Of a DNA stretch of 64,000 nucleotides, positions 21,334 through 31,845 are shown piece after piece. The first letter of the stretch is position 1. The number at the start of each line of letters is the position of its first letter. The notes under the pieces were generated by a model, which saw only the letters and a list, made by a program, of their open reading frames with translations, was not told the DNA's origin and searched no databases. Made by a program: the position numbers and the translations under genes. Source of the stretch: Azolla pinnata. Taxonomy: Eukaryota; Streptophyta; Polypodiopsida; Salviniales; Salviniaceae. The stretch spans positions 56,632 through 120,631 of the forward strand of contig JBBBWG010025556.1 of the NCBI GenBank assembly GCA_037176905.1. Reading direction: 5' to 3'.

Positions 21334-23144
21334 TTAACCTTCCAAGTTTTCAGAGTCACTTTGTGATTCACTCATGTCATTCTCCTCATTTTCGTTCACC
21401 ACTAACTTCTGCTTTTGGGTTTCATCTTTTTCTTCAGGGTCGGAAGATTTCACTGGTGATGAATATTTAACTGGATTCTGTCATCAAAAAAGAAAGTTCT
21501 GACATCCATTCCTATATTTGGAGAATTAAACCAGAATGAAATATGAAAACAGATCAACAATCTCATGCACATTGCTGCAGCACACCTGAACATTCTCTGC
21601 ATAATTCACTGATTCAGAGAGTTTTGCAGTAACATCGAGTTGCTTTCTCAATGACACACGAAGGTCGTGAAAACCCTGCCATCGAAGAAAGGCATTGAGT
21701 TTGTCTTCTTTGACGGAATTGCTCAAACTGATTAGATCATAAAATGAGTAACAGAGAGTCTTCAGCTTACTGTTTTCAGTTCTTCCGCTTCTACATTTAA
21801 GCTGTTTCTCAATTCTCCTAGTTCCTGGAAGTCAAACGCAATAGAGCTTTCTAATTATTTCTTCAGAATTCATTTGTGATTAATTCTATCTAATCCAATT
21901 TGAATTTCTGGTAGAATTTAGTTCTCTTACCTGTCGATATGTCTGCACTTGGTTGTCAAGCCTTCCTCGCCATTCTCGCAAATCCTAAGAGGATGTCATG
22001 ATGGAACTTTAGCTAACACTTTATCCAAAATCAGTGTTGACACCACTATTTTATTGCATATGAATTAGGCCAATAATGAATGCATTGACTTGCCACAAAG
22101 ATGCCAATTTACTTAGATTGGTAAAGAAAGGAATCAAATTTGGGAAGGTATGTATGTGTGTGCATGTGTGTATGTGTGTATCTATGAACAACAGGATCGT
22201 CACTAATAAGTTGATGGATTAAGTATTTAGCTAGTAATCAAGGCATTGATTCACTGTAAAGCTGCTATGTTTATTTGGATTATTCGAGCAAGGGATCACC
22301 ACGTATGAAACAAACAACAATAACGCATAAGTTTTTAAGAACATTGGTAATTAATGCACTGATTCGCCACAAAGGTGCTAATGTATATGGATCATTCATT
22401 GAAACTGGCAAGACATGCCTGCATTGTGTATGTACGTAGCCACATGTGTCTGTATGTGTGGGCATGCATAAGTCCATATGTTCGAATGTAAGTGCATACA
22501 GCAAAAACAAACAAAAACAAGGGAAGAAATGTAAGGACAAAAAAGAGACACGTGGTTGATTCGTACATTTCTCAAGCTTTGTACCCGAGCAAGAAGTTCA
22601 GCTTTCGAATCAGTTATATCCTGCAAAAAATGGCAATGTGAACAGTAAGAAATCACATATAATCACGACCAGACAGATGCAATTCAACGGTATAATGGCT
22701 CAACCATGACTTGCAATTTCCTTAGCATATGGATTGGATCTAGTAATAAAAAACACACGCGTAGATCAAACAAAACGAATTAATCGAACGAATATGCGAG
22801 ATGTGGGAAAAGGCCCAACCTTTAAAGAGGAAGAGGAATGATCCTGAAACAGAAGGCTCTCGTCCGCCTGTGATGCATACACACAGGGATACGTGAATAT
22901 AACGACGAGGATGGAGAACAGACTGTTCTCGGATAGGTTGAAACCAATAGCTTCTGAATCTAGGATTCGGGGGAAGAAACGGGAAGCGGAGAAATAACGC
23001 GTTTGTTTCGATTTACAGGCAAAGGATGTGAGAGAAGGAGGAGGAGGTTAGGCTTACCAGTGGAGTGTGATTGGCGATGGAAGAAGGGCTGGGAGAATCG
23101 GAGCTCTGATCCGCCATAGCCATCTCTCGCTGTGTGTTCGCCAT
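21334..23144 (-). CDS. Small coiled-coil protein with 18-residue exon repeats
   Basis: Seven minus-strand exons join to 176 residues: 23144-23058, 22867-22820, 22620-22567, 21984-21931, 21824-21771, 21675-21586, 21477-21334. Each is a multiple of three bases (87, 48, 54, 54, 54, 90, 144) and all introns are phase 0 with GT-AG ends. Residues about 46-129 form a long amphipathic helix, for example DLREWRGRLDNQVQTYRQ; the Ser-rich N-terminus and Glu/Ser/Asn-rich C-terminus look disordered. There is no signal peptide or membrane segment, so cytosolic or nuclear. It resembles a small plant coiled-coil family that I recall being loosely labelled as a CAP-Gly linker-like protein, but I am not sure of this and claim no function. 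The gene model is strong because each exon ends in good splice consensus and the helix continues across all joints. Confidence 0.82.
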
Positions 23145-23291
23145 CGATGCACAATGTGGCATTTTAGTAGTGAAGAAAGTGTAACTGCTACTTTGAATTG
23201 TTTTTTTAAACCGTAGAAACTATTTCCAAAATTCCCAAAATCTACCCTCCTGTTCTAACATGAATCTTAGGTCCTGATTTTAGGGTTCAGG

Positions 23292-23333
23292 TTTAGGGTT
23301 TAGGGTTTAGGGTTTAGGGTTTAGGGTTTAGGG
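23292..23333 (+). repeat. Interstitial telomere repeat, six perfect TTTAGGG units
   Basis: Six uninterrupted copies of TTTAGGG, flanked by near matches (TTAGGGTTCAGG), lie about 150 bases upstream of the coiled-coil gene start. Confidence 0.95.
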
Positions 23334-24174
23334 TTTCTCTTTATGATGGCCTGTTTATCAGAGTTCCAACATCGACGAGATTTTGATGCTCGAACATAAC
23401 GAGATTTTTACCTCAACAATCCGTTGCTCCTGCGCCCATGTCTCCGAGATGAGTCGGTCGATGGGCTTAGCAACATTGATGGGTTTTTCTAGGGTTTGTG
23501 TGCACTCGTTTACCCTGGTTCCGAGTTATTTGGGTATTGAGTTACTCTTGTACTGTGGGAATGTAAATTGCACAACAAAGCCAATATGTAGACGATTGGA
23601 AAAAAGAGAGGAATAGACGTGAAAAAATAATTAACAATGTGGTGACGATTGAGCAGCTATTAATATGTCCATGAATTGTTGCGAAAGATATTAGCCCCCA
23701 TCCGTGTCTTGCACTAGAGATATCGATCATTGGCAATGGAGTAAAATGATGAACACGAGCAAGAAGTGAAATTAAAAGAGGAGAACAAGGACTACTAAGA
23801 TAAGTACAACGATCGTTAGTGATAGAAGCACGGGAAGGATTAGGGTTTAGGGTTTAGTACTACGATGGACGCATTGAAAATAGCACAACTATAATTTATC
23901 GAAATAGCATTCAATGAACTATTAACAACAAACACTTGTCATGGATCACATCTAATTGGCTATTAATGCAGACATGAAGCATGGACAGGGCGAGAGAGAT
24001 TTAATTAACAATCAGCATAACAAAATAAGTATAGAATACAAACATGCGATTACCTATTAATGTAAATTTCACAAATATTAAACGAGAAACAATACACCTT
24101 CAAATGACATGCACAACTATAAAACACAACAACTAATTAGCTAGAAGCTGGGGCGGTTGTCAATAAATCAAAAG

Positions 24175-24630
24175 ATTAGGGGTGAGGGTTGAGAAGAACA
24201 TGAAATCGGAAAGATCACGGTTTAAGGTTTAACAAAACGTGGAATCGGAAGATTAGGGTTGATGGTTTAGCATAACGTGGAATTAGAAGATTAGGGTTTA
24301 TGGTTTAACAGAACGTGGAATCAGAAGATTAGGGTTCAGGGTTTAGTGGAATGTGGAATCAGAAGATTAGGGTTTGAGGGATTAGTGGAATGTGGAATCA
24401 TGAGATTAGGGTTTAGGGTTTAGCGAGAAGATTAGGGTTTAGGGTTTTTGGAATGTGAAATAGGGTTTAGGGTTTAGAACGTGGAATCATAAGATTAGGG
24501 TTTAGGGTTTAGTGAGAAGATCAGGGTTTAAGGTTTCAGAATGTGAAATAGGGTTTAGGGTTCAGAATGTGGAACAAGAAGATTAGGGTTTAGGGTTTAG
24601 TCAGAAGTTTAGGGTTTAGGGTTTTGAATC
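24175..24630 (+). repeat. Minisatellite containing telomere motifs
   Basis: Units of about 35-45 bp combine a GTGGAATCAGAAG-like word with AGATTAGGGTTTAGGGTTTAG. About ten diverged copies end less than 100 bases before the start codon of the IF1-like gene at 24710. Confidence 0.85.
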
Positions 24631-24709
24631 CACTGATCATATTTCACTGTTTTCTTCTTCTGTGTTTCTGTATCTGTTTTGGCTGCTTCGCCTTTGAATC
24701 ATCGTAGCT

Positions 24710-26722
24710 ATGTCGTTGCGAGGTTTTACGAAGCTCCGGAGCTCCATACGTTCCTCTCCCCTCTCCAATCGGCCTTTCGGTAGCGATGGCGGAGCCCTCT
24801 CCGACGCAGAACGTGCCGGCGAAACCACGTTCATCAAGGTGCTCTTCCTTTTCCTTTTCTCCTTCTTCTTTTCTCTCCTTTACTTTCTTCCGCCGTAGCA
24901 GCACATGATGGAATGCATGCCTGTTAATCTTCGTTCCATCGCCACGTTTCTGTCGTTCATCGTGTCGCATGCCTCAGAATGCCCACAAGACGGACCTAAA
25001 GCAAGTCACTGCGAATCGCCCTCTGCTTCACATGGACTATTCCATGAGCATTTCTGAACATGCATCCGCAAAGCAGAGGGAATGCTACTAATGTCAACTT
25101 TTATCTTGAATTACATATCACTGTGCTCATATGGATCGGCTACACATCTCCTGTGCTTAACGTAAGTCTCTCGATCTTAATCTAATCATGTGATGATCCA
25201 GGAAAGAAAACCGTCTTTCCCCAGTCTGAAGAATCTAAGAATCGGATTTGACTGAAGAAAATTGAACCTTGAACCTGAATTTATCCGGCATCATCCTTTC
25301 TGAAGTACGAACATTTGGTCCGTGCATGTTAAGCTCATCACGAGGGTCAGTGTCCCTGGAGCATATATAAATCTGTTAATCGATGGAGATAATAATCCTA
25401 GAATAAGTGTTAATTGTTCGAAGTTATGTCATTCTAATAGAAGATTATAATTGCTTCTCCATGAAAATAGATGACTTAGCCCACTGACATTTAGTAATAC
25501 GAGATCCTGACATGATTACACAGGTATAAACACGAGGTAAGGTATTAAAAGTTACTCAAACTTAAGATTGTACCCAGAACCCAGTTCGTTTTAGCCAGAG
25601 AATCCCTCACGTACGTTTCACGGATCCACACTGAGATGAATGCTGCTAATGCCACTGTCATTCTGTTGTCCATCCATTACCAGTGCTTTTCTATAGTTGT
25701 GAATTTTAAAAAAATATCTTTTTCACCATGAATCCAATGTTGAAGCCCTAGAATAGACATTTTTCTGGTCAAGCTGATCGTTCTAAAGCTCCATTATTCA
25801 AATTTCAAGCTCACAAAGAGAAGTGGAACATGAAGGGTTCGAAAGGATAGCCTTTCCACGCACATCTTCCGCAAAGAGATTTCTCCTCACACACATTTGA
25901 GATGAAAAAAGCCATTGTTTTGTATTGCCAAGGAAACCCTGATATGACTATTTGGACTTGTTGAGCTCAAGAGGGTAAACTATTCGAAAGAGTGATTTGC
26001 ACAATTTATTGACGATTCTATGATCCTTGATTATTCCTATCTCTGACACAGATCTGCAATCTTCTGTTAGATTTCGTTGGCTAGGAATCTATGTGTGATT
26101 TCAAGAAGAGATTCTTGTCGTTTGGTGACATCCACACGTGATCTGGTTGAGATTCAGCATAAAACTTTATATTAGTGATGGGAGCTTCAACACAAGCTGT
26201 AAACCACAAAGAATAATAACAATGTGCAAAATTAAAATGAGAACTACTCGTAGAATCTTTTAAACTGTACAAGTCAAGATCATCTCGTTTAAGACACTAA
26301 TACGGCTAAGAGATATGACATGTTCATCATTGTTGAAAAGGGTATTTTATGTTTTATTCAAGATGTGGAGAATGAAACAGTATTTTTTTGAGGCTAATCT
26401 GGTTTTTAATATTTCATTTTGCAGAAAGTCGAGAAAGAGAAACTTCAGAAAGTACAACAGGTTCCTTTTTCATCTATCATTTCCTCCAATCTCCAGGTAT
26501 CAAACTTGATATCATTCTAAAATCTACAACAAATGGCAGGGAGGCAAGAACGAAGAGCCAGTTGAGTCTAAATCTACTCCAAGATCAAGTTTTTATTCTC
26601 TTCCAAGTTCAGCTTCAGATTCTTCCAAGAACTTTGCTGTGTTGGCTGGTGTAACAGCCCTTGTTGCTGGTGGCTGGTTGTGGGTTCAGCCTAATCCTGC
26701 AATCGATGAGAAAAAGAAATAA
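24710..26722 (+). CDS. Small IF1-like mitochondrial protein
   Basis: Three exons (24710-24838, 26425-26460, 26540-26722) join to 115 residues; intron 1 is 1586 bases and exon 2 only 36. The N-terminus is Arg/Ser-rich without acidic residues up to about residue 24, like a mitochondrial presequence. Next comes LSDAERAGETTFIKKVEKEKLQKVQQ, split by intron 1 and matching the LSEEERAAEn-x-[YF]-I-x-K-x-E pattern of IF1-like plant proteins such as Arabidopsis At2g27730 (recalled, not searched). A Ser-rich linker and one hydrophobic segment (FAVLAGVTALVAGGWLWV, about 87-104) follow, with a Lys-rich tail. This suggests a small inner-membrane protein linked to ATP synthase regulation, but the extra membrane segment is not part of classical IF1, so the role is inferred. 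Confidence 0.85.
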
Positions 26723-26914
26723 TTCCTTTATCTTTTGTTAAGGAGCAAATCTCACGTAAGTGGTTATTTTGCACTATGTGTATAGCGCAAGTCTTGCAAA
26801 TTTGGTGAAGGCTTTCTTGTATGTAGGATTCAGGAGAAGAGAACTGGTGTAAGTGGGCATTTCGCCTATTTAAAGCTCAAGGTTTGAAACTTCGTTAAAT
26901 TTTTGTATAGTAGA

Positions 26915-27150
26915 TTATACAGGCTGGGTTTTTAGTGGAGATGCTCCTACCAGAATGTATTGTAGCGGGTGGGGTTTAGTGGAGATGCTACCATAATGTA
27001 TTGTAGGAGAAGGGTTTAGTGGAGAAGCTACCGAATGTATTGTACAGGCTGGGGTTTAGTACCAATGTTGCCATAATATATTGTACAGGCTGAGGTTTAG
27101 TGGAGATATTGAATGTATTGTACATGCTGGGTTTCAGTAGAGATACATTA
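26915..27150. repeat. Diverged tandem repeat, about 45-bp unit, five to six copies
   Basis: Units share GGGTTTAGTGGAGATGCTACC and AATGTATTGTA with small deletions. It starts about 200 bases after the IF1-like stop codon, so it may be transcribed. Confidence 0.8.
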
Positions 27151-29884
27151 AACACCAACTAGTTTTGCTGGAAGGAGTAAGAAATGTTGAAATCTTGATA
27201 TTTGCTAATTTCTAGTGTTGAGATACCTTACTCTTAACACGACATTGATGTCTCAGAGTTGTAGGCAATGGAATGGAATTTCATCTTACAATTATGTATT
27301 ATGTCAAACTTGGGTTTGTCCGAGCCATTGAAAGGTAAAAACTGTGTCGTGTGGGTTTTGTTGCTGATGTTTTTCTCTAGGGGAAATCAATGTCCTAGCT
27401 TGTTCAAATCATTCAAAAGTTCTGTACAGAATATTTTCACTTATATTTTGGTAAAGAGAATACGTGTTTGTGTCTGCGTGCTCCATGAGTTTGCATATAA
27501 TCTCGTAAGCTCTAGTCGAGTACTATTTAGCCCAACCTCATTGGGCCCCAATGGCCAATGTGTTCGATGTCTTGGGTTCCTTTGATGCCAAGGTTCTAAC
27601 AACTAGAGTTCATTGAAGTTATGTGCTTGATTTGATCTCAATGTTCCAGGTGAATTCTCATAGCCCAACAAAGTTCTTGTTAGGAATCTGTTTCATACCT
27701 GTCATTCCATGCTTACAGTCATCCAATGCCTGATGTTGTTGCTTCATTCTGCTAACATTAAATGATCATAATCTAGGTTCACCCTTGCATATGAAACAAT
27801 TTAACCAGCTTGGAGCTGAGTACACAATGTGCTTCGTTCCTTTAACCCAAGGCCAATCTCAGTATGTTACAATCCTCATTCAAAGTGTTCCATATCATAC
27901 CTTCTTTTGATGGTACTCCTGTGGTGAATGCTCCGCAGCTAGTTGTTTTTGACATAGTAGGGATTGTATTTTGATAAGCATATATTTTAACAAAGTTTCC
28001 TGATATAATTGATAGTAGAGCGCAATTATAACCACCTTTTATATACTGGCATGTATGAGCCTTGAAAAATTGTTGTAGTAGCTTTACATCCAAAGGAGAG
28101 CACAAGGTGCAAGAGATATCATGGCTTAATGGTTAACTTGGCTGATTCCATAACTTGTCTTTCATTGTTGATTGTGACTCAGGATTTAAACACTGCAACT
28201 GGTTGATAATCATCAAAGCATGTGATGAAAAGGTTTTGGTTGTTCCGACAATGAAATTTTCAGGGTTTTCCATGGTAGCCAGTGCATTTGCCATCTTGTA
28301 AAATATTCGAAACGATAATATTTCTGATTCTCTTTATTTACATTGATATGGAGCAGAGCCACAAAGAGTTTTCATCTGTGCAGTTTGTTAAAACCACGCT
28401 TCAGTAAAGTACTTCTGAGGGAGTAGAGAGCTGTCGGGAATTCGTTCTAATCACTAAAATAAGTCATTGACTTAGAACCAACTTCCTGTTTTGGATTTGA
28501 TCAATCTTCTTGAGGGAGAAGACCTTTGCAGAATAATGCGATCATGATAAACGCGTGATCTTTAAGGAGATAATATGCATAAAAGCAGCACAATTGTCAC
28601 CTACTTGACAGCTCGTGAGACATGGAGTTGTAAGATGATTTCTTGAGCTTCGGCTGATAGGCTTGCTTGAATATATTACTCTCGACATCGGATCGAAGAT
28701 CTCGCTGCGTGTAGATCTAGAGTTTTTCTTCTAGACCTTCACCATCTTGACAAGCTGCTTTTATCGTGCTTCTGCTGCCAACAATGTCAGCCTGTTCGCC
28801 TCCGTTTTCGGCATGGGTCGGTGACAGTAAAAAAACAAAATAGACAGATGAATTTCGAGAACCCTCGCATGCCAAAAGGGTGATGTTTTACATTAAAGAT
28901 GGTGCTCAAGGCATGACTTGTATTATGATGGTGTTGTTCGCACATTAGCGCATAAAGAAAAAAAAACGTTCGAATGCGACCTAAAACACACCGGGAGAAG
29001 TAAATTGAAATCTTAGAGGAAGTCGGAAGCATTCGATGACAATAAACATAGATCCGCCTTAATTAGGTTAAAATTAGTGTAAACAGAGCTGCATTCTAAG
29101 GCGTTTGGCCAACAAATGCGATGGCTTGAGCAACTCCACTTTCATAGCGAAGCTTCTAATTTGATGGCTTTTAAAAATATCCGCATGAATTGTTCAGTTG
29201 CGAGATCTGGCATTCTTCATGCATTGTGACTTTCAAGTGGAATTCGGGCATTAAGGCATTCTAACCTTCGAGCGAAATCTGGCCTTTGAGCATAACACGT
29301 TCTGTATTGGTTTAAGGGTGATTGTAACCTTCGAGGAACTACGGGCAACATGAAACATTTGTGGGTTTAGGTTTTGGGCCACATGGAAGCTCATCGCGAT
29401 CAAGATTATATTGTTTGTGCTTGCCATTAAAAGGATCAGCAGTTGTTAAGGACGATGTATCGAAGTTGCCATTGCCGAAGCTCAAATGCAAGTAAATTCC
29501 ATCGATAGCCCAAGGGTGTTTATATGTAATGTGTACGATTTGAAAGATCGTCCATCTAACACTGCACTAGATGCTGAAAAACGAGACACGATTCTTACAT
29601 GGCAATGCAGAATTCACCGACAGTTCTCCATGTTCGACGTGCTTTTACAGGTCATTGCTCAAGGCCGACCATCACATTGCCTGATGACCTTACCATGTTT
29701 AGAGTCCAACAATTTCCAGTCTAGGTAGGTTTAAACCAGTTTCTAATTCGGGGCTTGACGATTTACAGTCCGAGGTTTAGGATTCTGTTGTCTCCGGTTT
29801 CAGATGTAGGGTTTTCAATCGTGTTTCCACATCAGGGTTCAGTAGTTGACGAGTTTACGATTTCCACTTTCGTAGTCTCAGGTT

Positions 29885-30225
29885 TCAGGGGTTCTCAAAT
29901 TTAGGGTTTAGGGTTCGGTGGTTCTCAAATTTAGGGTTTAGGGTTCGGTGGTTCTCAAATATAGGGTTTAGGGTTCAGTGGTTCTCAAAGTTAGGGTTTA
30001 GGGTTTAGCAGTTCTCAAAGTTAGGGTTTAGGGTTTAGGGTTTAGGGTTCAACAGTTCTGAAAGTTAGGGTTTAGGGATTGGTGGTTCTCAAATTTAGGG
30101 TTTAGGGTTTAGGGTTTGGTGGTTCTCAAGTTTAGGGTTTAGAGCTCAAATTTAGGGATTAGGGTTTTTGGTAGTTTTTAAAATTTAGGGTTTCGGGCTA
30201 AGCAAGTTCTCAAGATTAGGGTTTA
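29885..30225 (+). repeat. Telomere-motif minisatellite, about 30-bp unit
   Basis: About ten units combine GGTGGTTCTCAAATT with one to three TTTAGGG copies. Later copies degenerate and end in ATTAGGGTTTAATC. Confidence 0.9.
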
Positions 30226-30597
30226 ATCTGCTGTTTTTCTGCAGTTTTCAAATTTGAAGCTTTCCTTGATCCGACACAGACAGCGGACAGCTATGGCGAT
30301 GCCGGCAGACAGGCAGTCAGGCGCGATGGCGCAGAAAGCGCGAGCAAGCAGAAGAAGCAGGAAAGACGAGAGAAATGCGATCGAGTGAGTGGTCGGAAAC
30401 GGCGGAGGAATGTCTGCGAAAGGCGAGGACGGGGGCCCGCAGGAAGAGAGGGGAAGCCGAAATGGTGAAGGCAAGGATGAAGAGAGACAAGTAGCGGCCA
30501 TGGGAAGCCCCACGCCGTGTCTGTGCGTGCACAGGTTCGTAATCTTTTCCCATCTTTTCGGGATGAAGGAAAAGCAAGAAAGAACTCATCTTTTTTT

Positions 30598-30599
<2 letters not shown>

Positions 30600-30641
<42 letters not shown>
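30600..30641 (+). repeat. CT dinucleotide microsatellite
   Basis: About twenty uninterrupted CT units in intergenic DNA. Confidence 0.9.
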
Positions 30642-30646
<5 letters not shown>

Positions 30647-31353
30647 GTGTGCTTTTCGGAGGCGTTTCTTCTCTGCTGGTTATTCTTCTGGTCTATGCAC
30701 GCATTTTTCTTGTGTGTTGTTGTTGATGACGATGATGACGATGATATAGGCGTTTTAAGGAGAATGAAAGGGAGAGAAGAAGAAGTCGACGAAGAAAGAT
30801 GCGGAGGATGAAGTTATGGGGTAATTAGAGAGAAGGAAGGAAGAATGAGGAGTCTTCTCTCTTGAGAAGTTTCTCTTTTCCTGAACTCTTTTCTCTTTTG
30901 CTGCGGTGTGTGAGATAGCTGCTTTGAGCTAGCTCGTCACACAGAAGAGCGAGAGACAGAGACGTTTCTTCAACAGTATAGAACATAAAAGGAGAAAGGG
31001 AGAGGGGGAGAGATACAATTTTTTAAACAACAAAGCAAAAGCTAAGGGTGCAAAGAGAGAAGGGGCACGGGGGAAAGGGAAAAACCAGATTCCTGTTCAT
31101 GTTTTCTTTGCCGCAGCAAAGTGCGGTATTTCACCTGAACAAACAATGCAAAGGAGTTCTTTTTTCTTAAGGCTGTCTTGAGAAAAGACGGTTTGAGAAG
31201 AGAACATAAATGGGGTAGAGCAATTAATCAATATCCTTCACCACCTAACTGTCACCATCGTCCTTGCCTAATGGATGTTTGCTCAGCATCGAGCAAGAAA
31301 CGGATTCTTACTTCCCAGTTCTTGGTCAAATTGTGAAGTTTTAGGCTTTTTGT

Positions 31354-31362
31354 ATATAAAAA
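31354..31362 (+). promoter_or_regulatory. Possible TATA box of the ABCB transporter gene
   Basis: TATATAAAA lies about 490 bases upstream of the ATG at 31846. A long or spliced leader would be needed, so the link is weak. Confidence 0.3.
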
Positions 31363-31845
31363 CCACTTGAATCATCTGATGGCTGTACTGACTGCATCTC
31401 TGCATATGTTGTATCATTCATCACCCCCTGTGAGGACTGAGTACGTTGATCTCCATTGCCAGATTCACCTGGCCATGATCAGCTCAAAAGAAGCACTATG
31501 ATTGATTTCTCATTTGGGCTGATTTTTTATCACCACATTAGCATATTGTATTTCTGAAGATGATTGATGTGAGTTCATAGAGAGCTTTTGTTTCCATAGC
31601 AGCACTGTTGTCTGCTTTTACTATGTAACCCTATGCTTGCTTTGACAATGTCTGATTGGCAGCATCATTTATTGTGCTTTTGTGAAGTTTTGTCAGCCTA
31701 GATAATAGAGGGAGTTTGAGTTCTGTAGCCATCTGGTCGTATAAGTATGGTTGTAAACAGTGTATAAACCATGCTGGATATCACCACCTCAGATCACTAA
31801 AGAAACTGTCAAGATTCATCGCCTTCTGGGCGCAAACAAGGGGCC

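Larger units (their letters stand above)
23145..24709. other. Intergenic region with telomere-motif repeats
   Basis: Lies between two divergent genes (minus gene ending at 23144, plus gene starting at 24710), so it contains both promoters. It holds a perfect TTTAGGG array at 23292-23333 and a long degenerate telomere-motif minisatellite at about 24175-24630. No coding signal. Confidence 0.65.
26723..31845. other. Large intergenic region with minisatellites
   Basis: Five kilobases without a supportable gene. It holds a roughly 45-bp minisatellite (about 26915-27150), a dispersed-repeat copy at about 29205-29300 related to 44640-44770, a telomere-motif minisatellite (about 29885-30225) and a CT tract (about 30600-30640). 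Purine-rich sequence at 30820-31080 and the TATATAAAA at 31354 probably belong to the 5' region of the ABCB gene. The open frame at 30389-30811 has no domain and is not called. Confidence 0.55.

Noticed and set aside
30223-30811. Overlapping frames on both strands near 30.2-30.8 kb
   Set aside because: They include the end of a telomere-motif minisatellite and a CT tract; no domain, and no splice path into the ABCB gene is evident.
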